Assembly: GCF_022352215.1 (NCBI RefSeq)
Contig: NZ_JAKRWF010000004.1
Coordinates: forward strand, 516,472-580,471
Direction of reading: 5' to 3'
Source of the DNA: Flavihumibacter cheonanensis
GTDB taxonomy: Bacteria; Bacteroidota; Bacteroidia; Chitinophagales; Chitinophagaceae
Length of the DNA: 64,000 bases
Positions within the stretch are counted from its first letter, which is position 1, and every line of letters begins with the position of its first letter. Shown piece by piece: positions 8,548-17,032 of the stretch. The position numbers and the translations under genes were made by a program. Under the pieces are notes generated by a model that worked only from the letters and a program-made list of their open reading frames with translations, was not told the DNA's origin and did not search any database.

Positions 8548-10206
8548 ATGTTGCAGGAACTGAGAATCCGGAATTATGCTATCATTGATGAACTGGACAT
8601 CCGCTTTGATGGAGGTCTTACAATTATTACAGGTGAAACTGGTGCCGGTAAATCCATTTTAATGGGAGCACTCTCCCTTATTTTAGGCCAACGTGCCGAC
8701 AGCAGTGTAATCCTGAACCGCGAGAAAAAAACAGTCGTGGAAGGAGTGTTCGCAGTTCCGGATAAACAGGAAGTCAGAAAGTTTCTCGAAAAAGAAGAAC
8801 TGGATCTCCAGGAAGAACTCATCATACGGCGCGAACTTAGTCCCAATGGGAAATCCCGCGCTTTCATAAACGATACTCCAGCCTCCCTTACGCAACTGCA
8901 GGATTTATCCTCTTTGCTGGTGGATTTGCATCGCCAGTTTGATACGCTTTCACTTGGTTCAGCAGATTTTCAGATGATGGTGGTGGATGCAATGGCCAAT
9001 CACCAGGACCTGATCCATCAATATCAATTGAAATACCAGCACTGGCAAACCTGCAAAAAACAGTTGGCTACTATTGAGGAGCAAAAGTTGAACAGCACCA
9101 AAGAGCAGGATTATCTGCAGTTCTTATTCAATGAATTGGAGGAAGCTGGATTCAGGGAGAATGAACTGGAAGAATTGGAAGAAGAAAGCAAACTGCTCAA
9201 TAGTTCGGAAGGTATCAAACTCGCGCTTTCCAATCTTACACAACAACTGAAATACAGTGAGCAGCCTGTTGTGCAGTCGCTTAAACAATTGGCTCAACAG
9301 GTAGCTCCATTTACAGATGCGATTGCTGAACTGAAAGAGCTGCAAGCACGCCTCACAGCAACGCAGATAGAGCTCGATGATATTGCAGAAGAAGCAGATC
9401 GCCTGGGGGATAAAGTGAATTATGATGCAGAACGGATTTCACAAATTGAAGAGCGATTAAACCTGGGTTATAAACTGCTCAAGAAACATGGATTCCAGGA
9501 GACAAAACAATTGGTAGTCTTACATGCAGAGCTAAGTGGAAGGCTTGGGAATATCGAAGAACTGGATGACAAAATCCGGTTACTAATCCAGCAAGTCGCG
9601 ACTGCCGAACAGGAAATGAAAAACCTGGGCGCGCGTATAAGCGAGGGAAGAAAAAAACAACTCCCGGTTATTGAAAAGCAGGTAAATCAGTTGCTGGTAA
9701 GGGTCGGTATGCCGAATGCGCGATTAAAAGTACAGATCGAAACAGTGGAGCCTGGCACAACCGGAATGGATGCCATCGACTTTTTATTTGATGCCAACAA
9801 GAGTAACCAGTTTGCTTCCATCCGGAAAGTTGCCAGTGGGGGAGAACTGAGCCGGTTGATGTTATGTATCAAATCGCTCATTGCTAAAAAAGTGAACCTG
9901 CCTACCATGATATTTGATGAAATTGATACGGGCATTTCAGGTGAAGCAAGTTTACAGGTAGGTATGATTATGAAGGAACTGGCAGCCACCCGCCAGGTCA
10001 TCTGCATCACGCATCAACCGCAGATTGCAGGAAAAGCAGATCGTCATCTGTTTGTGTATAAAGAAAAAGCCGGCAAATCAATCCAAACCAATATTAAAAC
10101 GCTTTCAGCCTCTGAGCGTATAACAGCCATTGCGCAAATGATTGGTGGCGATAAACCATCTGCTATCGCCATAGAAAATGCCAGGGAACTGATAGCGAAC
10201 GCCTAA
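8548..10206 (+). CDS. recN: DNA repair protein RecN
   Basis: 552 residues, normal for RecN. The SMC-like layout is complete: N-terminal P-loop GETGAGKS (29-36) after the typical start of LRIRNYAIIDEL, two coiled-coil arms (about 150-220 and 250-375), signature ASGGELSRLML and Walker B IFDEIDTGISGEA, with the ITHQPQIA motif near the end. RecN is a cohesin-like ATPase that holds broken DNA ends during recombinational double-strand break repair. It stands alone between a double terminator and fabI, which starts 60 bases later. Confidence 0.97.
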   Translation: MLQELRIRNYAIIDELDIRFDGGLTIITGETGAGKSILMGALSLILGQRADSSVILNREKKTVVEGVFAVPDKQEVRKFLEKEELDLQEELIIRRELSPNGKSRAFINDTPASLTQLQDLSSLLVDLHRQFDTLSLGSADFQMMVVDAMANHQDLIHQYQLKYQHWQTCKKQLATIEEQKLNSTKEQDYLQFLFNELEEAGFRENELEELEEESKLLNSSEGIKLALSNLTQQLKYSEQPVVQSLKQLAQQVAPFTDAIAELKELQARLTATQIELDDIAEEADRLGDKVNYDAERISQIEERLNLGYKLLKKHGFQETKQLVVLHAELSGRLGNIEELDDKIRLLIQQVATAEQEMKNLGARISEGRKKQLPVIEKQVNQLLVRVGMPNARLKVQIETVEPGTTGMDAIDFLFDANKSNQFASIRKVASGGELSRLMLCIKSLIAKKVNLPTMIFDEIDTGISGEASLQVGMIMKELAATRQVICITHQPQIAGKADRHLFVYKEKAGKSIQTNIKTLSASERITAIAQMIGGDKPSAIAIENARELIANA

Positions 10207-10265
10207 AAGTACCAGTAACTGCTTATTTTCGCTGCGAAATAACTATTCAATCTTAAATTTTCATT

Positions 10266-11081
10266 ATGTCCTATAACTTACTGAAAGGCAAAAGAGGCAT
10301 TATTTCCGGCGCATTGGATGAAAACTCCATCGCGTGGAAAGTGGCAGAAAAAGCGCATGCGGAAGGTGCAACCATTGTTTTGACCAATGCACCTATTGCG
10401 ATGCGTATGGGAGAGATCAAAAAACTGGCTGAAAAAACCGGTTCTGAGATCATTCCGGCCGATGCTACCAATATGGAAGAACTGGAAAATCTTTTCACCA
10501 AGTCGCAGGAAGTGCTTGGAGGAAAGATCGATTTCCTACTGCATTCAATTGGCATGAGTGTGAATATCCGAAAGAATATTCCCTATACAGAATTGAATTA
10601 CGATTATTTTCAGAAGGGAATAGATGTTTCTGCTTTGTCCTTGCACAAAATGCTGGCCGCAGCCAAAAAGCTGGATGCCATCAATGAATGGGGTAGTGTG
10701 GTGGCCCTGACCTACATGGCTGCACAAAGAACCTATCCTTTCTACACCGATATGGCAGATATCAAAGCCATGCTGGAATCTATCGCACGCAGCTTTGGCT
10801 ATCACTACGGAAAAGACAAAAAAGTTCGGATCAATACAGTTTCACAATCACCCACTAAAACCACAGCTGGTACAGGCATCAAAGGGTTTGGTGATTTTTA
10901 TGATTATGCTAACGCGATTGCACCCCTTGGAAATGCCACTGCGGAAGATTGCGCGAACTACTGCATTACCCTCTTCTCTGACCTCACCCGTATGGTGACC
11001 ATGCAGAACCTCTTCCACGATGGTGGTTATTCTACTACCGGGGTGAGTATGGAAGTGATGACCAGTTTGGGAGCGGAGTAA
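10266..11081 (+). CDS. fabI: Enoyl-[acyl-carrier-protein] reductase (NADH) FabI
   Basis: 271 residues of the SDR fold. The family Y-x6-K catalytic pair is seen as YTDMADIK, preceded by the second conserved Tyr in TYPFY. The N-terminus has the NAD-binding segment GKRGIISGALDENSIAWKVA characteristic of FabI. It catalyses the last reduction in each fatty acid elongation cycle in the cytoplasm. FabI is the target of triclosan-type inhibitors. It is followed by a long inverted repeat and a strong terminator. Confidence 0.96.
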   Translation: MSYNLLKGKRGIISGALDENSIAWKVAEKAHAEGATIVLTNAPIAMRMGEIKKLAEKTGSEIIPADATNMEELENLFTKSQEVLGGKIDFLLHSIGMSVNIRKNIPYTELNYDYFQKGIDVSALSLHKMLAAAKKLDAINEWGSVVALTYMAAQRTYPFYTDMADIKAMLESIARSFGYHYGKDKKVRINTVSQSPTKTTAGTGIKGFGDFYDYANAIAPLGNATAEDCANYCITLFSDLTRMVTMQNLFHDGGYSTTGVSMEVMTSLGAE

Positions 11082-11098
11082 GGAAAGTGAGACGTAAG

Positions 11099-11194
11099 AA
11101 TTAGGAATTATGAATTAGGAATTATGAATTAGGAATTAGGAATTATGAATTGGGGTGTTTTTAATTCATAATTCCTAATTCCTAATTCATAATT
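11099..11194. repeat. AATTAGGAATTATG repeat forming a 32-bp perfect inverted repeat
   Basis: Tandem copies of AATTAGGAATTATG run from 11099 to 11151. The block 11120-11151 is the exact reverse complement of 11163-11194 (32 bp) with an 11-base G/T loop. A closely similar arrangement lies at 30889-30953 after the citrate synthase gene. It is a dispersed non-coding repeat at gene ends. Confidence 0.9.
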
Positions 11195-11195
11195 G

Positions 11196-11224
11196 AAAAG
11201 GCTGCGATATCCGCAGCCTTTTTA
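11196..11224. terminator. Bidirectional terminator between fabI and the DUF2795 gene
   Basis: Stem AAAAGGCTGCG / CGCAGCCTTTT (11196-11206 with 11212-11222), loop ATATC, with A and T runs on both sides, so it can serve both converging genes. Confidence 0.88.
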
Positions 11225-11244
11225 TAATTCTTAGGGTTCCTATT

Positions 11245-11466
11245 CTAGTATTCGTCCTCGTTGAAGAAGAAATCTTCCTGGGAGGGATAGTCGGGCCAGA
11301 TATCATCGATGCCCTCATAAATTTCACCTTCGTCTTCCAGTTCCTGCAGGTTTTCCACTACCTCAATAGGGGCCCCGCTACGGATGGCATAATCGATCAG
11401 CTCATCTTTAGTAGCTGGCCAGGGAGCGTCTTCCAGATAGGATGCCAATTCAAGTGTCCAGAACAT
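11245..11466 (-). CDS. DUF2795 family small acidic protein
   Basis: 73 residues starting MFWTLELASYLEDAPWPATK. I chose the ATG at 11466 over an ATG 84 bases upstream because this family of Bacteroidota proteins is nearly always 73 residues and begins M-Y/F-W-T-L-E-L. It has a helical N-terminus with WPATKDELIDYAIR and an acidic C-terminal tail ending DEY. It is conserved across the phylum, with no known function. The gene converges on fabI across a shared terminator. Confidence 0.9.
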   Translation of the reverse strand: MFWTLELASYLEDAPWPATKDELIDYAIRSGAPIEVVENLQELEDEGEIYEGIDDIWPDYPSQEDFFFNEDEY

Positions 11467-11589
11467 CGTAGAGGTTTTAAATTTTCGGCAAATGTAGGGG
11501 TTAATACGAAATTTCCAAATCCTTTCGCTAACAACGCTTAATATTGTCAATTCGTATACCTATGATTTTCATCTTTTCAATATAGTTGC

Positions 11590-12240
11590 ATGCTAGAAGC
11601 AAGAAATATTCATAAAGCCTATGGATCGGTAGAAGTATTAAAAGGAGTGGATTTGTCTGTACAGCAAGGTGAAATTGTTAGCATTGTTGGGTCCTCCGGC
11701 GCTGGTAAAAGTAGTCTGCTTCATATTCTCGGTACCCTTGATCAGCCCGACCAGGGAGAGGTGATGCTTCATCATACCCGGGTCACAGGCATGGGTGCCC
11801 GACAATTATCCGCCTTTCGCAACCAGTATATCGGTTTTGTATTTCAATTTCACCACCTTTTACCTGAATTCAACTCGCTGGAGAATGTCTGTATCCCGGG
11901 CTGGATCGCCAAACGGCCTAAAAAAGAGGTTGAAGACCGCGCGGAAGATCTCTTAAAGCGACTGGGCTTGGGACATCGGATTGATCATAAACCTTCCGCC
12001 CTATCCGGGGGTGAACAACAGCGGGTAGCTGTTGCCAGGGCACTGATCAATAACCCACGGATCGTATTTGCAGATGAACCCACCGGCAACCTGGATTCCT
12101 CCAATGCCCGCGACCTCCACGAACTCTTTTTTCAATTGCGAAAAGAGCTCAACCAAACCTTTCTCATTGTTACCCATAATGAAGAGCTCGCTCAAATGAG
12201 TGATCGGGTAGTGCATATGAAGGATGGGAAGATTGTTTGA
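11590..12240 (+). CDS. lolD: Lipoprotein-release ABC transporter ATPase LolD
   Basis: 216 residues with P-loop GSSGAGKS (34-41), signature LSGGEQQRVAVARAL, Walker [13 protein letters not shown] and the H-loop VTHNEE. Length, the MLEARNIHKAYG start and the GNLDS motif fit LolD, which powers release of outer-membrane lipoproteins by LolCE. No LolC/LolE gene is adjacent, as is usual in Bacteroidota. The related FtsE/MacB ATPases are the alternative assignment. Confidence 0.85.
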   Translation: MLEARNIHKAYGSVEVLKGVDLSVQQGEIVSIVGSSGAGKSSLLHILGTLDQPDQGEVMLHHTRVTGMGARQLSAFRNQYIGFVFQFHHLLPEFNSLENVCIPGWIAKRPKKEVEDRAEDLLKRLGLGHRIDHKPSALSGGEQQRVAVARALINNPRIVFADEPTGNLDSSNARDLHELFFQLRKELNQTFLIVTHNEELAQMSDRVVHMKDGKIV

Positions 12241-12420
12241 GGGGAGACAAAGGAGGCATGGAAGAAGGAGGAAAGGAAGATGGAGGAAAGGAAGAGGGGG
12301 AAAGGGACCGGAAGCGGATCATGGGTGCTTCTGGGCTGGTGGTGGGTCAAAGGAAAGACGTAGGATGGCGTAGGATTACGAAGGATTACGCAGGATAAGT
12401 TCAATAAAATTGATCCATGG
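12241..12420. other. Purine-rich tract and GTAGGATTACG repeats
   Basis: No gene between lolD and the cobalamin adenosyltransferase gene. The first 75 bases after lolD are almost pure G/A on the + strand (units like GGAGGAAAGGAAGA). They are followed by about three short copies of GGATTACGAA / GTAGGAT at 12358-12398. Confidence 0.6.
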
Positions 12421-12508
12421 CAATTATAGAGCTGTATAGATTTTTCCCCCGAAAGTCCCTTTGCTACTGGTATTCAGGCCAAATTATAACAACTAATTTT
12501 GAAGTTTG

Positions 12509-12622
12509 AATTGGCTCATGAACCTCCTTAATTGGCTCATAAACCTCTTTAATTGGCTCAATATCAGTCAGATTTGGCTCATGAACTGTGATAATTGGCT
12601 CACAGAAAGAAAAATTGAATCA
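12509..12622. repeat. 21-bp tandem repeat with core TTGGCTCATGAAC
   Basis: TTGGCTC occurs at 12511, 12532, 12553, 12574 and 12595, exactly 21 bp apart, with a degenerate sixth unit (TTGAATC at 12615). Units share AATTGGCTCATnAACctcnTT. The array lies between two converging genes, so it is not an obvious promoter of either. It is too regular and too short for CRISPR (no variable spacers). Confidence 0.9.
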
Positions 12623-12652
12623 CAGCATGGGTAAGGTCTCACCCCAAAACAT

Positions 12653-12688
12653 AAAAGTGGGTACCAGACCCCTGGTACCCACTTTTTT
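12653..12688. terminator. Bidirectional terminator
   Basis: Perfect 13-bp inverted repeat AAAAGTGGGTACC / GGTACCCACTTTT (12653-12665 and 12674-12686), 8-base loop, A run on one side and T run on the other. It separates the converging lolD and cobalamin adenosyltransferase genes. Confidence 0.9.
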
Positions 12689-12746
12689 ATAAAATCACTT
12701 TCCAATTTTTACTCCCTAATTCTCCCCGGTTAATTTGTTTGCTGCT

Positions 12747-12790
12747 TCTGACGTCTCACGTCTCACATCTCACGTCTGACGTCTCACGTC
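12747..12790. repeat. GTGAGACGT repeat, inverted relative to the copy at 8371
   Basis: Units TCTCACGTC / TCTGACGTC repeat about every 9 bases. The repeat runs into the cobalamin adenosyltransferase gene and supplies its stop codon (ACG TGA GAC on the minus strand), which suggests the repeat has moved into or grown from the gene end. Confidence 0.8.
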
Positions 12791-13344
12791 CTCGGTTTCC
12801 ACGGCACTTCCTCCACCCCCAGCAAATGCCCAGTGTACCTGCTCAATACAAACAGATAGTCACTCAACCTGTTGAGGTATTTAATTACCAGGGCATCTAC
12901 AAATCCGCCGCTTTGTTGTAATTCAACACATAATCTTTCCGCACGGCGACAAATACACCTCGCCACATGAAGAGAAGAAACTGCCACATGACCACCAGGC
13001 AGAATGAAGGAACGCATCGGCGGTACTTTTTCATTCATCCGGTCGATTTCAGTTTCCAGTAACTGCACATCCGATTCCTTCAGATCCGGGATCTTCATCA
13101 TTGGCTCGCGGTCCGGGTCACAGGCCAATGAAGAGCCAATCGTAAACAGGCGATCCTGGATCTCTTTTAGCATATGTTTTGATTCGCCATCCTGCAATTG
13201 ATCATTGCAGAGCCCGATATAAGAGTTCAATTCATCCACCGTTCCATAGGTATCAATGCGAATATGGCTCTTGGGCACTTTGGTTCCCCCAATAAGCGAC
13301 GTATTCCCGGCATCCCCGGTCTTTGTATAGATTTTAAGCGCCAT
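12784..13344 (-). CDS. Cob(I)yrinic acid a,c-diamide adenosyltransferase, PduO type
   Basis: 186 residues. PduO family features: YTKTGDAGNTSLIGG at 5-19 (ATP-binding), RIDTYGTVDELNSYIG, and the later ARCICRRAERLCVEL and FVDALVIKYLNRLSDYLF. The enzyme transfers adenosyl from ATP to cob(I)alamin to make coenzyme B12. It works as a cytoplasmic trimer. No other cobalamin gene lies nearby, consistent with salvage. The stop codon falls inside a dispersed GTGAGACGT repeat. Confidence 0.95.
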   Translation of the reverse strand: MALKIYTKTGDAGNTSLIGGTKVPKSHIRIDTYGTVDELNSYIGLCNDQLQDGESKHMLKEIQDRLFTIGSSLACDPDREPMMKIPDLKESDVQLLETEIDRMNEKVPPMRSFILPGGHVAVSSLHVARCICRRAERLCVELQQSGGFVDALVIKYLNRLSDYLFVLSRYTGHLLGVEEVPWKPRT

Positions 13345-13386
13345 GGTGTTCTACTTCCTTAAGAAACAAGAAACTATGCAGAATGT

Positions 13387-14100
13387 TTAGTGCATGGCAG
13401 GGGCAGGCTGCCTCACATTCGCCCGGTCTGTTTCAATCAGTCCATCACGCAAACGAACGATCCGGTGGGCATGTTGTGCAATATCTTCTTCGTGCGTTAC
13501 CAATACTACAGTATTTCCGCCTGCCTGTATTTTATCAAAGATCGCCATGATCTCCACAGAGGTTTTGGAATCCAGGTTACCGGTCGGTTCATCAGCCAGG
13601 ATCAACGTAGGATTATTTACCAACGCTCGCGCGATGGCCACCCGCTGGCACTGACCACCACTGAGTTCATTGGGTTTGTGATGACTTCTGTCTGCCAATC
13701 CAACCCGACTCAGTACCTCCAAAGCCATTTCAATCCGTTGCTTTTTAGGAACACCGGCATATACAAGGGGCAAGGCTACATTTTCTGCAGCTGTTAACCT
13801 GGGCAGCAAGTTGAACTGCTGAAACACAAACCCGATCTCTTTATTACGAACAGTGGCCAGGTCATCGTCTTCCATTTTGGAAACATCCTGGTCATTCAAA
13901 ATGTATTTGCCCATAGTAGGTGAATCAAGGCAACCTAATATGTTCATGAGGGTACTCTTGCCGGAACCTGAAGGACCCATCAGGGCTACATAATCGTTCC
14001 GGAAAATATCCAGTGTAATACCTTTCAATACCGGAATCGCCTGCTTACCCATATAATAACTCTTATGGATACCTTCTAGATGTATAATGGATTCACTCAT
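13387..14100 (-). CDS. ABC transporter ATP-binding protein, MacB/LolD type
   Basis: 237 residues with P-loop GPSGSGKST (about 41-49), signature [15 protein letters not shown], Walker [14 protein letters not shown] and H-loop VTHEED. The signature has a Cys (GGQCQ) where Gln-Gln or Gln-Arg is usual. The MacB-type subgroup works with four-TM permeases carrying a large periplasmic domain, in export or mechanotransmission. No such permease is next to it. It lies 1 base after gatC and is probably co-transcribed with it. Confidence 0.88.
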   Translation of the reverse strand: MSESIIHLEGIHKSYYMGKQAIPVLKGITLDIFRNDYVALMGPSGSGKSTLMNILGCLDSPTMGKYILNDQDVSKMEDDDLATVRNKEIGFVFQQFNLLPRLTAAENVALPLVYAGVPKKQRIEMALEVLSRVGLADRSHHKPNELSGGQCQRVAIARALVNNPTLILADEPTGNLDSKTSVEIMAIFDKIQAGGNTVVLVTHEEDIAQHAHRIVRLRDGLIETDRANVRQPAPAMH

Positions 14101-14101
14101 A

Positions 14102-14392
14102 TTATTTTTTAATCACTTTTGGAACATAAATGTACTGATCATCTGCGTCTGGTGCAATGGCCAAAGCGGTTGAACGGCCCAGTGAAGGGCTGAGCTGATC
14201 CGGCCTTAACACATCCATATTATCCGTCATGTGAAGCAGAGGCTCCACTCCGGTAGTATCCAGCTCCTGCAGCTTTTCCACAAAATGGATCATTTTTCCC
14301 AGGTCTTCCTTCAGTCGCGGCAGATCAGCCTCCTCGATGTGAAGCCGGCTCAATTGAGCCAGTTGCTTTATCATTTCATTTGTCAGTTCCAT
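14102..14392 (-). CDS. gatC: Asp-tRNA(Asn)/Glu-tRNA(Gln) amidotransferase subunit C
   Basis: 96 residues, normal for GatC. It starts with [19 protein letters not shown], then [16 protein letters not shown] and the typical D-x-L-R-P-D segment (DVLRPDQLS). GatC wraps around GatA and stabilises GatAB, which amidates mischarged Glu-tRNA(Gln). The gatA and gatB genes are elsewhere. It is divergent from trpS with a 40-base spacer. Confidence 0.93.
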   Translation of the reverse strand: MELTNEMIKQLAQLSRLHIEEADLPRLKEDLGKMIHFVEKLQELDTTGVEPLLHMTDNMDVLRPDQLSPSLGRSTALAIAPDADDQYIYVPKVIKK

Positions 14393-14432
14393 ATGCTATG
14401 AACAAAAATAAGGTTCTTATCTTCGCCGCGCT

Positions 14433-15440
14433 ATGGAAAATGGAAAAAAAGGGATTGTAATGAGTGGAATCCGGAGCACGGGATTCCTGCACCTGGGTAA
14501 TTATTTTGGCGCCATCCGCAACTATGTGCGGATGCAGGAGGAATATACCTGTTATTTTATGGTGGCAGACCTGCACAGTTTGACAACACATCCTGATACA
14601 AAGGAATTAAAACCCAATGTCCATAGAGTGCTGGCAGAGAATATTGCATGCGGACTCGATCCCGAAAAAGTAGCTCTTTATTGTCAGAGCCATGTATATG
14701 AAACGGCGGAACTCTACCTGCTGCTCAATATGCTGGCCTACAAAGGAGAACTGGAAAAAACTACTACGTTTAAAGATAAGGTTCGCCAACATCCGGAAAA
14801 TGTAAATGCCGGATTGCTTACCTATCCCGTATTGCAGGCTGCTGATATACTCCTGCATCGCGCCAGCCTGGTTCCGGTTGGAAAAGACCAGGAACAACAC
14901 CTTGAAATGAGCCGGAATTTTGCCAATCGTTTCAATCATCGCTATAGGGAGGTGTTTCCTGAACCCTTTGCCTTCAACTTTGGTGAAGCACTGATTAAAG
15001 TGCCAAGCTTGGATGGCACCGGCAAAATGAGCAAGAGCGAAAATCAATATGCTACGATTTTTCTTTCAGACTCCGATGATCTTATCCGGAAGAAGATCAT
15101 GAAGGCTAAAACGGATGCGGGTCCTAGTGCACCCAACATGCCTATGCCGGATTATATCGAAAATATTTTCCTGCTGATGAAGCTGGTGAGCGGCGCTGAT
15201 ACCATTCAGAAATTTGAAGAAGATTATAATAAGGCTGCTATCCGTTATGGTGATATGAAAAAACAACTGGCAGAGGATATGATCCGCTTTGTGGCGCCAA
15301 TCCGCGAAAAGGCAGAAAGCATCCGGCAGGATCAGGCTTACCTGAAGCGCATTATGGAAATGGGTGCTGAAAAGGCAAGAATCAGCGCAGCTGCTACGAT
15401 GGAAAAAGTGAGAGAAGCAATCGGACTGAAATACTATTAA
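14433..15440 (+). CDS. trpS: Tryptophan--tRNA ligase
   Basis: 335 residues, class I synthetase. The HIGH-like motif is HLGNYFGAI (about 21-29) and the KMSKS motif is GKMSKSENQ (about 191-199). The YPVLQAADILLH and VGKDQEQHLE segments are characteristic TrpRS substrate-site motifs. It charges tRNA-Trp in the cytoplasm. A deoxynucleoside kinase gene follows after 43 bases. Confidence 0.97.
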   Translation: MENGKKGIVMSGIRSTGFLHLGNYFGAIRNYVRMQEEYTCYFMVADLHSLTTHPDTKELKPNVHRVLAENIACGLDPEKVALYCQSHVYETAELYLLLNMLAYKGELEKTTTFKDKVRQHPENVNAGLLTYPVLQAADILLHRASLVPVGKDQEQHLEMSRNFANRFNHRYREVFPEPFAFNFGEALIKVPSLDGTGKMSKSENQYATIFLSDSDDLIRKKIMKAKTDAGPSAPNMPMPDYIENIFLLMKLVSGADTIQKFEEDYNKAAIRYGDMKKQLAEDMIRFVAPIREKAESIRQDQAYLKRIMEMGAEKARISAAATMEKVREAIGLKYY

Positions 15441-15483
15441 TTTCCTATATTGAACACCCTGGTAAAGATCCAGGAAACATTTT

Positions 15484-16119
15484 ATGGCGAAAGGAAAAAA
15501 ACCAAAACATATTGCTGTAGCAGGAAATATCGGTGCCGGTAAAACCACGCTGACAGAGCTCTTGAGTAAGCACTATAAATGGATTCCACAGTTTGAAGAT
15601 GTGGATCACAATCCCTACCTGAACGATTTCTATGAAGACATGCCGCGATGGAGTTTCAATCTTCAAATCTATTTTCTAAATAGCAGGATCAATCAGATCC
15701 TTGAAATTCATAGGGGAACGGAAACTGTTGTGCAGGATCGTACCATTTATGAAGACGCACATATCTTCGCGCCCAACCTGCACGAAATGCAGTTGATGAG
15801 CAAGCGTGATTTTGAAAACTATTTCCAGTTTTTCCAAACCCTGAAATCCATGGTGCAGCCACCTGATCTGCTGATTTATCTGCAGGCTTCGGTCCCTACA
15901 CTGGTTGGACAAATTCAAAAAAGAGGAAGAGAATACGAAGAAAATATTCGCCTGGATTACCTGAAGCGCCTTAATGATTTTTATAACAAATGGATTGAAG
16001 GATATAAGGAAGGTCCGCTGCTGGTGATTGATGTTGATAAAAACAAATTTGCAGAAAAGGAAGAAGATCTGGGTGAGATCATTACCAAGGTGGATGCCCA
16101 GTTGTACGGGTTGTTTTAA
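15484..16119 (+). CDS. Deoxynucleoside kinase (dNK/dGK family)
   Basis: 211 residues. P-loop GNIGAGKTT (14-22), the DR motif QDRTIYEDAHIFA around 81-93, and the LID arginines KRGREYE around 140-146. The family phosphorylates deoxyadenosine, deoxyguanosine or deoxycytidine for nucleotide salvage; the exact substrate cannot be read from sequence. It is probably co-transcribed with trpS. Confidence 0.92.
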   Translation: MAKGKKPKHIAVAGNIGAGKTTLTELLSKHYKWIPQFEDVDHNPYLNDFYEDMPRWSFNLQIYFLNSRINQILEIHRGTETVVQDRTIYEDAHIFAPNLHEMQLMSKRDFENYFQFFQTLKSMVQPPDLLIYLQASVPTLVGQIQKRGREYEENIRLDYLKRLNDFYNKWIEGYKEGPLLVIDVDKNKFAEKEEDLGEIITKVDAQLYGLF

Positions 16120-16332
16120 AGCCCTGATATCACGCTTTCATTCTGGGTTAAAACACCTTGCCAACGAAGTTTCCCTACTTGTACCTTAGTGAAGAGGAAG
16201 ATGTAACTGTCCATCCTGTTAAACTAGTGGGGTATGAGAAAAGAGGAAAAGAGGAACCTGCATAATACAGTTCTTGCATACATGCAAACATGGGTTCAGC
16301 AACGTTTACTCAGGAAAAGAAAAGTACAGGGA

Positions 16333-16875
16333 TTATTGTTCCGGGTAATCCGCAAAGGCAGCAGTTTCTTTTAATTCCTTTTCTATGCGCTGTGACCAAC
16401 TCTCTTGTCCGGCTACATTCCTTGAAAAATTGGTTTCCCTATCATATAAATTCTGATAGTCAGCCTGTTCCTGTGTGATGCGCTGATAAATTGCCTGCAC
16501 ATCTCTGTCCACCGTTTCCGACTTGAATTTATAAGCCTTCAATTCCTTGTACAGTTTCCTGGTAAAAAGTTGGCTGATATCAAAATGTCCCTGTTCATGT
16601 GCCAGTATATGAGAGGTTTTCACCTTGGTCCAGGATTTATGCGGATAAAACACACAGGTCAAATTGAACTGAAGTGATTCATCATTATACCGGTAATTTA
16701 TAAGGATTGATGTGCTGGTCAGCGCCGCATTGGGAGCTGTTTGTACAGGCGATGCCTTAAAATCAGACCAGCTCAGTGTTCTCCGGTTTCTCCAGTTAAT
16801 AGCATCTGCATCTTTAGCTTCACTTTCCTTTGCCGGCAGTAACATAAAAAAATGCATCAGAATTGCCCAAACCAT
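16333..16875 (-). CDS. DUF922-like putative zinc-dependent protease
   Basis: 180 residues from the ATG at 16875. The open frame continues further upstream but that part overlaps the pckA terminators and 3' end, so it is not coding. The N-terminus (MVWAILMHFFMLLPA) looks like a signal peptide. The motif HILAHEQGHFDIS contains HEQGH, a zinc-peptidase motif, and the W-R-N-R-R-T-L-S-W-S-D-F start is typical of DUF922-type proteins. It is probably periplasmic. Its activity is unproven. Confidence 0.8.
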   Translation of the reverse strand: MVWAILMHFFMLLPAKESEAKDADAINWRNRRTLSWSDFKASPVQTAPNAALTSTSILINYRYNDESLQFNLTCVFYPHKSWTKVKTSHILAHEQGHFDISQLFTRKLYKELKAYKFKSETVDRDVQAIYQRITQEQADYQNLYDRETNFSRNVAGQESWSQRIEKELKETAAFADYPEQ

Positions 16876-16948
16876 TTTCCTCAGTGTTTTTCCAAAATAA
16901 CGCAATTTGATTCCTGTTAGCTTACACCAAAGCGTTAAATCTTTTCTC

Positions 16949-16975
16949 CACCCGTCCGGTGGCACCGGACGGGTG
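16949..16975. repeat. CACCCGTCC hairpin repeat (second copy)
   Basis: 12-bp perfect inverted repeat, 16949-16960 with 16964-16975, loop GGC. The 27-base core differs from the copy at 8441-8467 at only two loop-proximal positions. It lies between pckA and the DUF922-like gene. Confidence 0.8.
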
Positions 16976-17003
16976 AAAAAAAACCGCCCTGGGACCAGGG
17001 CGG
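16976..17003 (-). terminator. Terminator of pckA
   Basis: Read on the minus strand: CCGCCCTG / CAGGGCGG stem with a 4-base loop, followed by eight T. It lies 30 bases past the pckA stop. Confidence 0.88.
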
Positions 17004-17032
17004 ACTGCAAGCAACGTTGAGACCGAAAATCG

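Noticed and set aside
12509..12622. CRISPR-like array
   Set aside because: The unit is only 21 bp and nearly contiguous; there are no distinct spacers of 30 bases and no cas genes in the window.
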